Below, piece after piece: positions 32,487-41,323 of a stretch of 54,626 nt of DNA. The DNA comes from Acetonema longum DSM 6540 (lineage in GTDB: Bacteria; Bacillota; Negativicutes; Sporomusales; Acetonemataceae), in NCBI RefSeq assembly GCF_000219125.1, contig NZ_AFGF01000005.1, forward strand, positions 1 through 54,626, written 5' to 3'. Every line of letters begins with the position of its first letter. Positions within the stretch are counted from its first letter, which is position 1. The notes under the pieces are model-generated. The model ran no database searches. It was not told the origin of the DNA and worked only from the letters and a program-made list of their open reading frames with translations. The translations under genes were made by a program, and so were the position numbers.

Positions 32487-33548
32487 TTGCGGAGCGAAAA
32501 GCCAAAGAACCGGATGGCCAGACAGATAGGACTGCCCCCGGGATCCCTGCTGCATATGGATCTGGAGCGGGATGCCAAAAGCAAAATCACATTGTTTCAT
32601 TATGATGAAGCAAACCTGGTGCGGCGGGAATGCATGCTGTCTCAGGAACTGGCTCCGCCACTGCCGGAGGGCATTACCTGGATCCATGTCACCGGTACTT
32701 TGAATCTGCCGCTCATCGAACGGCTGGGAGAGGTTTTTTCACTGCACCCGCTGGTGCTGGAAGACATCGTCAGCAGTGAACAGCGGCCTAAAAGCGAGGA
32801 TTTCGGCGAATATTATTTCATTGTCACCAAGATCTATATGCTGGAGGGCCGCCGGATTGTCACCGGCCAGGCCAGTTTCATCCTTGGCGGCCATTATGTC
32901 ATTTCTTTCTTGGAAGAAGACAGTGGCTTATTTGCACCGGTGATCGAACGCCTGACCCACCCCAAAGGCAAGATGCGTAAATTGGGAGCCGACTATCTGG
33001 TTTATGCTTTGATTGATACGATTGTGGATCATTATTTTTGCGTGCTGGAGCAGTTTGGCGATGATATTGAGCGTCTGGAGGAAGCCGTCGTTTCTCAAGC
33101 TTCCCAGGATAACCTCCAGGAGATCCATGACCTGAAAACCCAAATGCTTGTTTTTCGCAAAGCGGTTTGGCCGCTGCGGGAAATGATCAGCACCCTGGAA
33201 CGGGGCCAAAGCGGTCTGTTTCGAGAGCCTACCCAGCTCTATATCCGGGACGTGTATGATCATATTACTCAGGTCCTGGACACCTTGGAAACCTATCGGG
33301 ATGTAGCCCTGGGGCTGTTGGACATGTACATTTCGGGTGCCAGCAACCGAATGAATCAGATAATTAAAGTCCTGACCATTATTTCCACCATCTTTATGCC
33401 CCTGACCTTTATCGTGGGTTTGTACGGCATGAACTTTCGCCATATGCCGGAATTGGAATGGAACTGGGGTTATCCGGCGGTATTGCTGGTTATGGGAACC
33501 ATTGCCGGCGGGATGCTGTGGTACTTTAAGCGCAAAGGTTGGATCTAG
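32487..33548 (+). CDS. corA: CorA family divalent cation transporter
   Basis: 353 residues from the TTG at 32487, which has AGAGGTG six bases upstream. A frame 26 residues longer starts at 32409 without a good ribosome binding site, so the start is uncertain. A large cytoplasmic N-terminal domain leads into two C-terminal membrane helices (about IIKVLTIISTIFMPLTFIVG and the last 30 residues). The pore signature YGMNF lies between them. It ends in a basic KRKGWI tail. CorA proteins form pentameric Mg2+ (or Co2+/Ni2+) channels. It appears unlinked to its neighbours. Confidence 0.92.
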   Translation: MRSEKPKNRMARQIGLPPGSLLHMDLERDAKSKITLFHYDEANLVRRECMLSQELAPPLPEGITWIHVTGTLNLPLIERLGEVFSLHPLVLEDIVSSEQRPKSEDFGEYYFIVTKIYMLEGRRIVTGQASFILGGHYVISFLEEDSGLFAPVIERLTHPKGKMRKLGADYLVYALIDTIVDHYFCVLEQFGDDIERLEEAVVSQASQDNLQEIHDLKTQMLVFRKAVWPLREMISTLERGQSGLFREPTQLYIRDVYDHITQVLDTLETYRDVALGLLDMYISGASNRMNQIIKVLTIISTIFMPLTFIVGLYGMNFRHMPELEWNWGYPAVLLVMGTIAGGMLWYFKRKGWI

Positions 33549-33607
33549 TTTTAAATGGCACAAGGTACGAGAAAGGAATGGCCGGGAATATGGCGAAATG
33601 AATATAG

Positions 33608-34780
33608 ATGAGTGTTTTCAATTTTAAGGTGGATGTAGATGAAATGGAGCAGCTTGATGTAAAAGCCTTGGATCAGATTATCCGGCAGACAATGGAGGCT
33701 GTGGAAAAAGGCAAGGCTCAGATTTTTGACATATATGAAGCCGCCCGCAATGAAATGGAAAATGTCCGTAAAGATGTGGAGCGGATTAAACAGGAAGCGG
33801 CTGAAATTATTTTTAAAGTGGACGAACTGACCAAGCGGGAAAGACGCGCCCGTCTGCGGCTGGTGGACGTTCACCGCAACTTCCATCAGTACACCGAGGA
33901 ACAGACGCGGGAGGTCTATCAGGATGCCGAGAATCTGCGGGTGGAGATTGAAGTGGCCCAGGAACGGGAGGCTAATCTTCGCCGGCGGAGGGATGAGTTG
34001 GACCTTAGGCTGCGTTCCTTAAAAACAACGGCTGATAAGGCCGAGATTCTGGCCAGTCAGGTGGGAGTGGCCCTGAATTTTCTCAGCAACCAGATGGGTC
34101 ATGTGCTGAGTCATCTGGAAAATATTCAGCAGCGTCAGGTTTATGGTGCCCGGATCATCAAGGCTCAGGAAGAAGAGCGGCGGCGGGTCGCCCGGGATAT
34201 CCACGACGGTCCCGCCCAGGCAATGGCCAATGTGGTATTTCGGGCCGAAGTTTGTGAACGGCTGATTGAAACCGATGTAGACCGGGCCAAAGAGGAATTA
34301 AAAGAATTGCGGGAACAGGTGCGAATGGTGCTGCGGGAAACCCGCAAGCTGATTTTCGGACTGCGGCCTATGACCTTGGATGACTTAGGTCTGGCGCCAA
34401 CCATTAAGCGCCTGTTGGACAATATGAAGGATCGGGGCGACATCAGTACCGAAATCCGTGTGTCGGGCCAGGAAATACGCCTGGACCCCTCGACGGAAGT
34501 CGGTATGTTCCGGGTGATTCAGGAAGCCCTGACTAACGTGGAAAAACACGCTAAAGCTAAGATGGTGCGGGTTCGCCTGGATTTCCGGCCTAATGCCGTG
34601 TCCGCTTCGGTGGAAGATGACGGAGCCGGGTTTGACTCGATGGAAATTATCAGTAACGAAAGTTTTGGCCTGACCGGAATGAAAGAGAGGCTGTCTCTGC
34701 TAGGCGGGGAAGTTTCCGTAAAATCCCAGAAGGGCAAAGGGACCAAGGTGTATATTAATGTCCCGCTGGCTCAGCCGTGA
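33608..34780 (+). CDS. degS: DegS-type sensor histidine kinase
   Basis: 390 residues. There is no membrane segment, so it is cytoplasmic like DegS. The N-terminal 180 residues are a long coiled coil (KVDELTKRERRARLRLVDVH). The HisKA_3 dimerisation helix follows with the phosphorylated His199 in RRRVARDIHDGPAQ. The ATPase domain has VGMFRVIQEALTNVEKHAKA (N box), DDGAGFD and GFGLTGM-like G boxes (SFGLTGMKERL). No DegU-type response regulator lies beside it in this window. The ribosome binding site is weak. The partner regulator must be encoded elsewhere, and the regulated process is unknown. Confidence 0.88.
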   Translation: MSVFNFKVDVDEMEQLDVKALDQIIRQTMEAVEKGKAQIFDIYEAARNEMENVRKDVERIKQEAAEIIFKVDELTKRERRARLRLVDVHRNFHQYTEEQTREVYQDAENLRVEIEVAQEREANLRRRRDELDLRLRSLKTTADKAEILASQVGVALNFLSNQMGHVLSHLENIQQRQVYGARIIKAQEEERRRVARDIHDGPAQAMANVVFRAEVCERLIETDVDRAKEELKELREQVRMVLRETRKLIFGLRPMTLDDLGLAPTIKRLLDNMKDRGDISTEIRVSGQEIRLDPSTEVGMFRVIQEALTNVEKHAKAKMVRVRLDFRPNAVSASVEDDGAGFDSMEIISNESFGLTGMKERLSLLGGEVSVKSQKGKGTKVYINVPLAQP

Positions 34781-34863
34781 AGCTCCGGGAAACCGGGGAA
34801 AAAGGCCTGTGTGGCGCATATTTACGGGTATACTATTAAAATATAAGGTAATATTTAGATACA

Positions 34864-34882
34864 GGCTGCCAGGATGGCAGCC
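34864..34882. repeat. Perfect 8-bp hairpin upstream of the decarboxylase
   Basis: GGCTGCCA-GGA-TGGCAGCC. No T-run follows, so it is not a terminator. It lies in the 166-base gap between degS and the decarboxylase start. Confidence 0.5.
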
Positions 34883-34946
34883 AGACAGGCAACCTTATTG
34901 CCCGGGACATGCCGGTGCCGGTTGCCGCGGAAAAGAGGGATCAGCA

Positions 34947-36422
34947 TTGACATTGCTTAATCAAAAAGATATACCATTATTACAGGCCATGACCCACTAT
35001 GTCCGGGACCAGGTTACACCCTACCATACGCCGGGACATAAACAGGGCAAGGGGATGCATCCGGCTCTGGGCAATATCCTGGGGCAGGGCACTTTGGCTT
35101 TGGATTTGGCTCTGATGTATGAGCTGGACGATCTCCACGAGCCTCACAGTTGCATTAAGGCGGCTCAGGATCTGGCGGCCGAGTTGTACGGCGCTGATCG
35201 CAGTTTTTTTGTAGTCAATGGGACAACCGGCGGTATTTATGCCATGATCCTGACCATTGCCGGACCTGGCGATAAGATTATCATACCGCGGAATGCCCAC
35301 CGTTCGATTATCGGCGGAATTATTTTAAGCGGCGCCATTCCGGTCTTTATGCAACCGGAAGTAGACCACGAACTGGGCATTGCCATGGGCGTAACCCCCC
35401 AAACAGTGGAAGGCGCTCTGAAAAGCCACCCGGATGCCAAAGGCGTCCTGATTATCAATCCTACTTATTACGGCGTGGCTACAGATTTAAAACGCATTGT
35501 GGACCTGGTCCATTCCTACGGTATGCCGGTGGTGGTGGACGAAGCCCACGGGCCTCATTTGAAATTCAGCCCTCAACTGCCGCTGCAGGCACTGGATGCC
35601 GGCGCGGATATTTGCGCTCAGAGTACTCATAAGATTATCGGCGCTATGACCCAATGTTCCATGGTTCACTGCCGCCAGGGACGGATCAATATTCCCCGTC
35701 TCAAGGCCATGCTGCAGCTGGTTCAGTCCACCAGCCCCAATTACGTATTGCTGGCGTCCCTGGATGTAGCCCGGATGCAGATGGCCACCCAAGGCTCCGA
35801 ACTGATTGATCGGGCAATTGAACTGTCCGACGGGATCCGCCGTCAGATCAACGGCATTCCGGGCTTATACTGCTTTGGCGAGGAAAAATTATCCGGACCG
35901 GGGGTGTATGGTCTGGACCCCACCAAGCTGACCGTAACTGTCAAGGGGCTGGGTCTGACAGGAACCGAAGCCGAGAGAATTTTGCGGGATAAATACCGAA
36001 TCCAGGCCGAATTGTCGGATATGTACAATCTGCTGTTTTTGATCACCTTGGGGGATCAGAAACAGGAGGCGCAGGTTTTAGTGGACGCTCTCAGGGATAT
36101 GGCCACAAACCATTTGGGCGACAGGGACTTTTCCCCGATCTACGACGTATACTCCACCGCCCATTATCCCATGGCGCCGGAGCAGGTGATGTCGCCCCGG
36201 CAGGCTCTGTTCAGCAACTCCCGTCCGGTGCGTTTCATAGACTCGGTAGGAAAGGTGTGCGCCGAGATTGTGACCTTTTATCCGCCCGGTATTCCCCTGC
36301 TCTGTCCGGGGGAAAAAATTTCCCAGGATGTGGTGGATTACTGTCTGAGGCTGCAGGAGACCGGGTTGCATATTTCCGGCCCGGAGGATTATACTTTACA
36401 AACGATAAAAGTGGTGGAATAA
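34947..36422 (+). CDS. Orn/Lys/Arg decarboxylase family protein (YaaO-like)
   Basis: 491 residues from the TTG at 34947 (AGAGGGA six bases upstream). The 63 residues upstream in the open frame look non-coding and are left out. PLP enzyme of fold type I: TPYHTPGHKQGKGM at the N-terminus, NGTTGGIYAM for the phosphate, VVVDEAHGPHLKF with the cofactor-binding aspartate and histidine. The Schiff-base lysine is Lys229 in QSTHKIIGAM. Its place before tmk matches B. subtilis yaaO. The amino acid substrate is not decided by sequence; arginine or lysine is typical. The stop overlaps the tmk start by one base. Confidence 0.9.
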   Translation: MTLLNQKDIPLLQAMTHYVRDQVTPYHTPGHKQGKGMHPALGNILGQGTLALDLALMYELDDLHEPHSCIKAAQDLAAELYGADRSFFVVNGTTGGIYAMILTIAGPGDKIIIPRNAHRSIIGGIILSGAIPVFMQPEVDHELGIAMGVTPQTVEGALKSHPDAKGVLIINPTYYGVATDLKRIVDLVHSYGMPVVVDEAHGPHLKFSPQLPLQALDAGADICAQSTHKIIGAMTQCSMVHCRQGRINIPRLKAMLQLVQSTSPNYVLLASLDVARMQMATQGSELIDRAIELSDGIRRQINGIPGLYCFGEEKLSGPGVYGLDPTKLTVTVKGLGLTGTEAERILRDKYRIQAELSDMYNLLFLITLGDQKQEAQVLVDALRDMATNHLGDRDFSPIYDVYSTAHYPMAPEQVMSPRQALFSNSRPVRFIDSVGKVCAEIVTFYPPGIPLLCPGEKISQDVVDYCLRLQETGLHISGPEDYTLQTIKVVE

Positions 36423-37063
36423 TGCAGATACGGGGTATGTTTATAACCTTTGAGGGACCTGACGGAGCGGGCAAGACCACTCAGATCGGTTTGCTGTCCC
36501 AATATCTTTCCCGCCGGGGAATGGCCGTAGTTACAACCCGGGAACCGGGTGGCACACCTTTGGGGGATGATATCCGCAGGATCCTCTTAGATGTAAAATA
36601 TAAAGGTATGGACCCCCGGGCCGAGACTCTTTTATATCTGGCAGCCAGGGCACAGCATGCCGCCACGGTCATCCGGCCGGCATTGGCAGAGGGACGGATC
36701 ATTCTTTCCGACCGGTTTGCCGATTCCACTTTGGCCTATCAGGGCGCGGCCCGCGCCCTGGCAGCTGCCGAAGTGGCCGCAGCCAACGAGTTTGCCACAG
36801 CCGGTCTGATACCGGACCTGACCATCCTGCTGGACGGTGATCCGGCTGAACTGCAGACCCGCCGCCAAAGGCGCGGGGCTGGCGACCGGATCGAAGCCGA
36901 GGCCATTGCCTTTCACCGGCGGGTAAGGACAGGATTCCTGCAGTTGGCCGGTAAAGAACCGGATCGGTTTCGGATCATCAATGCCTTAGATTCAGTTGAA
37001 ACGATAAACAGCCAGATTGTTTGCTATATTGATGAGTTTTTGCACAGGAGGGAAAAACAATGA
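36422..37063 (+). CDS. tmk: Thymidylate kinase
   Basis: 213 residues. It phosphorylates dTMP to dTDP. The P-loop is FEGPDGAGKTTQI. The DR(Y/F) motif SDRFADSTLAYQG and TREPGGTPLGD are diagnostic. The ATG at 36422 overlaps the stop of the decarboxylase gene (TAATG); a second possible ATG lies 15 bases on. The 55-residue longer frame is only overlap with the decarboxylase. It is the first core gene of the tmk-yaaR-holB-ricT cluster. Confidence 0.95.
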   Translation: MQIRGMFITFEGPDGAGKTTQIGLLSQYLSRRGMAVVTTREPGGTPLGDDIRRILLDVKYKGMDPRAETLLYLAARAQHAATVIRPALAEGRIILSDRFADSTLAYQGAARALAAAEVAAANEFATAGLIPDLTILLDGDPAELQTRRQRRGAGDRIEAEAIAFHRRVRTGFLQLAGKEPDRFRIINALDSVETINSQIVCYIDEFLHRREKQ

Positions 37064-37506
37064 AAGTCAATAAATTGACCACATCCAGCCCACAGCCTAT
37101 GTCTGACCGGGAAACCGTGGCCAAGGCAGACCCGGCCAATAGTCAATTTGCCTTTGATTTGGGGAAGAACAAGGAAAGATTATCAAAGGAAAAACTAAAT
37201 GAGTTGTTGGAAGAGATTACCGAACAGGGAGAGAAGCTGGCCAGCATCCCCACTTATGCTGAACTGAAGGCTTACCGGGGTTTAGTCAGCAAGTTTTTGA
37301 ATGAAGTGGTTACCAATATGTATGCGGTGGACTCACAGAATGGCTGGGACCGTCAGGGCCGCCAGAAAATGTATACCACCATCAAGCAGATCGACCAGGA
37401 ACTGGCCGGTCTAGCTGAGGATGTCCGGGCGGGCCAGGAAAAGCAGATTGGCATTGCGGCCAAGCTGGATACTATCCGTGGCCTGCTGGTCGACTTATAC
37501 ATGTGA
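37060..37506 (+). CDS. yaaR: YaaR family (DUF327) protein
   Basis: 148 residues. Mostly helical, without membrane segments or catalytic motifs. The family signature is in the second half: YRGLVSKFLNEVVTNMYAV and LVDLYM at the C-terminus. The start ATG overlaps the tmk stop (ATGA). In Firmicutes this protein regularly sits between tmk and holB. Its role is not established. In B. subtilis darA (yaaQ) lies between tmk and yaaR; here it is absent. Confidence 0.85.
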   Translation: MKVNKLTTSSPQPMSDRETVAKADPANSQFAFDLGKNKERLSKEKLNELLEEITEQGEKLASIPTYAELKAYRGLVSKFLNEVVTNMYAVDSQNGWDRQGRQKMYTTIKQIDQELAGLAEDVRAGQEKQIGIAAKLDTIRGLLVDLYM

Positions 37507-38516
37507 AAACGCCGGAAGAACCGCCAATGCTATGGCGTGATATTATCGGACATGCTGAAGTCATCCGGATATTGAAGAATATGCTGGCCAGCGGCAAAAT
37601 CCCCCACGCCTTGCTGTTAACCGGCCCGTCAGGAGTGGGCAAAGGGATGATGGCCCGAATTTTCGCTGCTGCTCTCCTGTGCCGGGAAGAAACAGGCGAC
37701 CGGCCTTGCGGCATGTGTCACTCCTGCCGCTTAATCGGCCGTGATGCCAATCCGGCTTTGTCCGGATTGTATGACGACGACAGCAGCATAAAAATCAGTC
37801 AGATCCGCGCCTTACAACATGAGGTTTCTTTGGCTCCCGCCGACGGGTCCCGACGGGTGATCCTCCTGGAAAATGCCCAGCGCATGACAGCCGAAGCCGC
37901 CAACAGTCTCCTGAAAATCTTGGAGGAGCCGCCGGAGGGCCTGCATTTTATTTTAACATCCCCTTCGGCCCACCTTTTATTGCCCACAGTTCTGTCCCGC
38001 TGCCTCACCCTGGCTCTGGAGCCGCTGCCGCGGGCTCTTTTGACCGAGGCACTGCTGGCCAGAGGGGTAATGCCCGATTTGGCCAAAAGCGCGGCCGGCC
38101 TGGGCGGCGGCTGCCTGGGGACAGCTTTGAAGCTTCTGGAGCCGGGCGGACTGGAACCTCGCGTCCGGGCCTTATCCATCCTGACGGCCCTGGCCGGACA
38201 CGGATCAGCTGTCTGGTGGGATAAAGCCGAGGAGTTTGATAAGCTGGAGCCGGAGGACAGGCGTCAGGTCCTGCGGCATCTTTTATACCTTTTGCGGGAT
38301 ATGGCGCTGGGCGGACAAGACGCCGATCCGTCCTTGGTCATCAATCAGGATATCTGGCCTGAGCTGGCAGCCTGCCGGTATCCTTCCCATACAGCACTTC
38401 AGGCCATGAGGGAAACCCAGGCCGCCCTGACAGCCCTGGCCGGCAACGCCAACGCCCGGCTCACGATGGAAGGGCTGCTGCTGAAACTACAGAATTTACG
38501 AGAGACTTCTGCGTAA
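37503..38516 (+). CDS. holB: DNA polymerase III delta' subunit
   Basis: 337 residues. Clamp-loader subunit of the AAA+ fold: P-loop LTGPSGVGKGMMA, a zinc-binding segment with CREETGDRPCGMCHSC, and the sensor area LLENAQRMTAEAANSLLKIL. It also has EEPPEGLHFILT and LPTVLSRC, classic for HolB/DnaX. The P-loop lysine is retained. The GTG at 37503 overlaps the yaaR stop, but the ATG at 37527 has GGAAGA seven bases upstream and may be the real start. It acts in loading the sliding clamp at the replication fork. Confidence 0.93.
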   Translation: MKTPEEPPMLWRDIIGHAEVIRILKNMLASGKIPHALLLTGPSGVGKGMMARIFAAALLCREETGDRPCGMCHSCRLIGRDANPALSGLYDDDSSIKISQIRALQHEVSLAPADGSRRVILLENAQRMTAEAANSLLKILEEPPEGLHFILTSPSAHLLLPTVLSRCLTLALEPLPRALLTEALLARGVMPDLAKSAAGLGGGCLGTALKLLEPGGLEPRVRALSILTALAGHGSAVWWDKAEEFDKLEPEDRRQVLRHLLYLLRDMALGGQDADPSLVINQDIWPELAACRYPSHTALQAMRETQAALTALAGNANARLTMEGLLLKLQNLRETSA

Positions 38517-38839
38517 TTTTTGTTATAAAATCTTATTTAATAAAATTAGGGCTGTTGTAGAACTCATCTGCGGCCTAGAATCTGGGACCGTTCAAAAAGG
38601 TTCAGATGCTAGGTCAGCGAAATGCTTGCGTTTCCGTAGTAGTGAAGAATTCAGGTGATTTTTCGGCATGTGAGAGATCATACGCTACCATCATTCTCCC
38701 GAAAAGTCACAAATTCTGATACGGCGCGACGAGGACGGGCGTGAGACTGTACGTTCAGGGTACGTCGAATGCCCGCCCGCAGGAGGCTGAAGTGACGCAG
38801 ATGGGCCTTTTTCAACGGTCCCTGAGAAGGGGGAGCCTC
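38517..38839. other. Gap between holB and ricT, largely a repeat element
   Basis: No gene. An open frame extending ricT upstream to 38741 lies inside the inverted-repeat element and lacks a ribosome binding site. The ricT start at 38840 has its own strong site. Confidence 0.6.
38584..38822. mobile_element. MITE-like element with 17-bp terminal inverted repeats
   Basis: GGGACCGTTCAAAAAGG (38584-38600) and its reverse complement with one mismatch (38806-38822) bound 239 bases with no coding capacity. The inside contains a further structured part (CCTAG...ACC/GGT...CTAGG around 38573-38613) and a GC-rich section with GTACGT repeats. This looks like a non-autonomous, dispersed intergenic repeat. 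It has entered between holB and ricT, which are adjacent in related genomes. The copy number elsewhere cannot be seen here. Confidence 0.55.
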
Positions 38840-39646
38840 ATGCAAACCGTAGTCGGTGTCAGATTTAAAAAAGCAGGTAAAATATATTATTTTGATCCCG
38901 GACAAATCAAACTGGCAGCGGGAGACAATGTGATTGTGGAGACAGCCCGGGGACTGGAATTCGGTGCTGTCGTGATCGGGCCCAGGGCTGTGGGGGAGGA
39001 GCGGATCGTATCGCCTTTGAAGCCGGTGCTGCGCAAGGCTACCTTGGCGGACCAGGAAAAAGTCAAAGACAACGAGGCTAAGGAAAAAGAAGCTTTCACG
39101 GTTTGCGAGCAGAAAATCGCCGCCCACGGCCTGCCCATGAACCTGGTTGACGTAGAGTATACCTTTGATGTCAACAAGATTATTTTTTATTTTACTGCCG
39201 AAGGCCGGATCGATTTTCGTGAGCTGGTTAAGGACCTGGCGGCAATTTTCCGCACCCGCATTGAACTGCGGCAGATCGGTGTTCGGGACGAAGCCAAAAT
39301 GATGGGCGGAGTAGGGTGCTGCGGCCGCGGATTGTGCTGCGCCACCTTTCTCGGCGACTTCGAGCCGGTGTCCATCCGTATGGCCAAGGAACAAAATTTG
39401 TCTCTGAATCCAACAAAGATTTCCGGTATCTGCGGTCGCCTGATGTGCTGCCTGAAATATGAAAGCGACTGCTATGGCGGCTGCTGCAAGAAAGTGATCG
39501 CGCCGGCGGTAGGGGCTGAAGTGGTCACAGTGGAGGGTGAAGGTAAGGTAGCAGCTGTGAATCCCCAGAAAAAAATTGCCGTGGTGGTCTTGAACAGCGG
39601 CGGCAATATTGATGTTCCCTGGGAAGAAGTGGTGGAAAAAGAATAG
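38840..39646 (+). CDS. ricT: RicT/YaaT, PSP1-domain protein
   Basis: 268 residues from the ATG at 38840 with AAGGGGGAG seven bases upstream. The PSP1 domain occupies the N-terminal two-thirds. Cysteine-rich segments GGVGCCGRGLCCATF and ICGRLMCCLKYESDCYGGCC are present, the clusters known to help bind Fe-S in the Ric (YaaT-YlbF-YmcA) complex. In Bacillus that complex affects RNase Y and mRNA maturation. The conserved place after holB supports the call. The gene is complete. Confidence 0.93.
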   Translation: MQTVVGVRFKKAGKIYYFDPGQIKLAAGDNVIVETARGLEFGAVVIGPRAVGEERIVSPLKPVLRKATLADQEKVKDNEAKEKEAFTVCEQKIAAHGLPMNLVDVEYTFDVNKIIFYFTAEGRIDFRELVKDLAAIFRTRIELRQIGVRDEAKMMGGVGCCGRGLCCATFLGDFEPVSIRMAKEQNLSLNPTKISGICGRLMCCLKYESDCYGGCCKKVIAPAVGAEVVTVEGEGKVAAVNPQKKIAVVVLNSGGNIDVPWEEVVEKE

Positions 39647-40405
39647 ATGCAATCTCTGGTGAATCCCGGTGAACGGCTGGATGATCTTCTGATCCATAAT
39701 TTAAAGATCATCCAGCATCCGGATGAATTTTGCTTTTCTCTGGACGCGATTTTGCTGGCTCATTTTGTCGCGGCGCCGGTCCAGTGCCAGGTCGTGGACT
39801 TAGGCGCCGGCACCGGCGTCATTTCCATGCTGCTGGCGGCCCGGGGCGCCAGCCGGGTAACCGGTCTGGAATTCAATTCCCGTATGGTTGATATGGCCAG
39901 ACGCAGCGTTCGCCTTAACTGTCTGGAAGACAAGGTGGCCATCCTGGAGGCAGATTTGCGGGATTTGAGGGGAGTATTGCCGGCCGGCGAGAGTGATCTG
40001 GTTGTCTCCAACCCGCCTTACCGCCCGGTGGGCAGCGGTTATACCAATCCCCGGGATGGGGTGGCCATGGCCAGACACGAATTAACCGCCACTCTCAATG
40101 ATGTGGTGGCGGCGGCCCGATACCTGGTCAGGTACCGGGGACGGTTTGCCATGGTGCATCTGCCGGAACGGGTGACCGAGATACTAATGGCCATGAACCA
40201 GGCTGACTTAGAGCCCAAACGGCTGCAGTGGGTTTATTCAGCCTCTGGCCGCAAGCCTAAGTTTTTGCTGGTGGAAGGCATCCGCGGCGCCAAGCCGGGA
40301 GTGGATGTTTTGCCGCCCTTATTTATTTATGACGATAAGGGGCGATACAGTTCGGAGATCCTGGCATACTATCCGAAAGGGGGAGACAGCGGGACCGATG
40401 AGTAA
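39647..40405 (+). CDS. trmN6: tRNA1(Val) (adenine-37-N6)-methyltransferase-like (YabB/TrmN6)
   Basis: 252 residues. A class I SAM-dependent methyltransferase: VVDLGAGTGVISMLLAARG for SAM binding and the catalytic NPPY motif in VVSNPPYRPVGSG, which marks N6-adenine methylation. It starts directly after the ricT stop (TAGATG) and overlaps rsmI by eight bases, so it is co-translated. The position matches B. subtilis yabB. The tRNA target is taken from the family, not shown here. The yabA and yazA genes that neighbour it in Bacillus are absent. Confidence 0.88.
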   Translation: MQSLVNPGERLDDLLIHNLKIIQHPDEFCFSLDAILLAHFVAAPVQCQVVDLGAGTGVISMLLAARGASRVTGLEFNSRMVDMARRSVRLNCLEDKVAILEADLRDLRGVLPAGESDLVVSNPPYRPVGSGYTNPRDGVAMARHELTATLNDVVAAARYLVRYRGRFAMVHLPERVTEILMAMNQADLEPKRLQWVYSASGRKPKFLLVEGIRGAKPGVDVLPPLFIYDDKGRYSSEILAYYPKGGDSGTDE

Positions 40406-41246
40406 CGAAACGGGCATTTTATATATCTGCGCTACGCCTATTGGCAATATGGAGGACATGACTTACCGGGCGGTGCGCATCCTGCGGGAAGTGGCAGTCA
40501 TTGCCGCCGAGGACACCCGCCACAGCCGAAAACTGCTCAGCCATTTTGACATTCATACGCCGCTGGTGAGCTATCATGAGCATAACAAGGGCCAGGCCGG
40601 CCGTATTCTGATCGACAGGCTGCTAGCCGGCGAGTCGGTGGCGGTGATCAGTGACGCCGGCATGCCGGCCATCTCTGATCCGGGCGCCGATCTGGCGGCT
40701 CTGGCCATCGAACAGGGTATCACCGTGACCCCTATACCCGGCCCTAACGCCGCCTTGTGCGCCCTGGTAGGTTCCGGCATTGACCCGCGGCTGTTTACTT
40801 TTGTGGGCTTTCTGCCCAAAACAGCGAAAAAAAAGCGGGAACTATTGCTTCAGTTGGCCGATCACCCCTTCAGCCTGATTTTTTATGAGGCGCCCCATCA
40901 TCTGCGGGAAACTCTCGGTGAGATACAGAAGGCCTTTGGTGACCGACAGGCAGCCGTAGCCAGAGAAATCACCAAAAAATTTGAGGAATTTGTCCGGGGC
41001 AAACTGTCTTTTTTGCGGGAACATTTTGATTGTCGGGAGCCGCGGGGGGAATGTACGCTGGTAATCGCCGGGGCGATGGCGACAGAATCCCCAGTCCAGA
41101 CAGCGGATTCTGCCGGTCTGGCGGCAGCGGTGGGCCAACTGGTGGCTGAGGGACAAAAGAAAAAAGATGCCATCCGGATGGTGGCATCGGAGTACAACGT
41201 AGGACGCCGTACTGTATATCAAGCAGTATTAGAACAAAATCCTTAG
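40398..41246 (+). CDS. rsmI: 16S rRNA (cytidine-1402-2'-O)-methyltransferase
   Basis: 282 residues. Tetrapyrrole methylase fold: ILYICATPIGNMEDMTYRAV, AEDTRHSRKLL, VISDAGMPAISDPG, and PGPNAALCALVGSG, all typical of RsmI. The C-terminal extension EGQKKKDAIRMVASEYNVG is the RsmI helical tail. The start at 40398 overlaps the trmN6 stop; the 31-residue longer frame is only overlap. It modifies C1402 of the ribosomal decoding centre. Confidence 0.95.
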   Translation: MSNETGILYICATPIGNMEDMTYRAVRILREVAVIAAEDTRHSRKLLSHFDIHTPLVSYHEHNKGQAGRILIDRLLAGESVAVISDAGMPAISDPGADLAALAIEQGITVTPIPGPNAALCALVGSGIDPRLFTFVGFLPKTAKKKRELLLQLADHPFSLIFYEAPHHLRETLGEIQKAFGDRQAAVAREITKKFEEFVRGKLSFLREHFDCREPRGECTLVIAGAMATESPVQTADSAGLAAAVGQLVAEGQKKKDAIRMVASEYNVGRRTVYQAVLEQNP

Positions 41247-41323
41247 CATGCGTTTGTTGTAATAAAAATTTGTTTGTCTGAGCAAGATTCGTCGCGACAA
41301 ATATGTTGAGTCCAATGCCTTTA

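Noticed and set aside
38741-38839. 33-residue extension at the N-terminus of RicT
   Set aside because: It lies within the inverted-repeat element and has no ribosome binding site, while the ATG at 38840 has a strong one.
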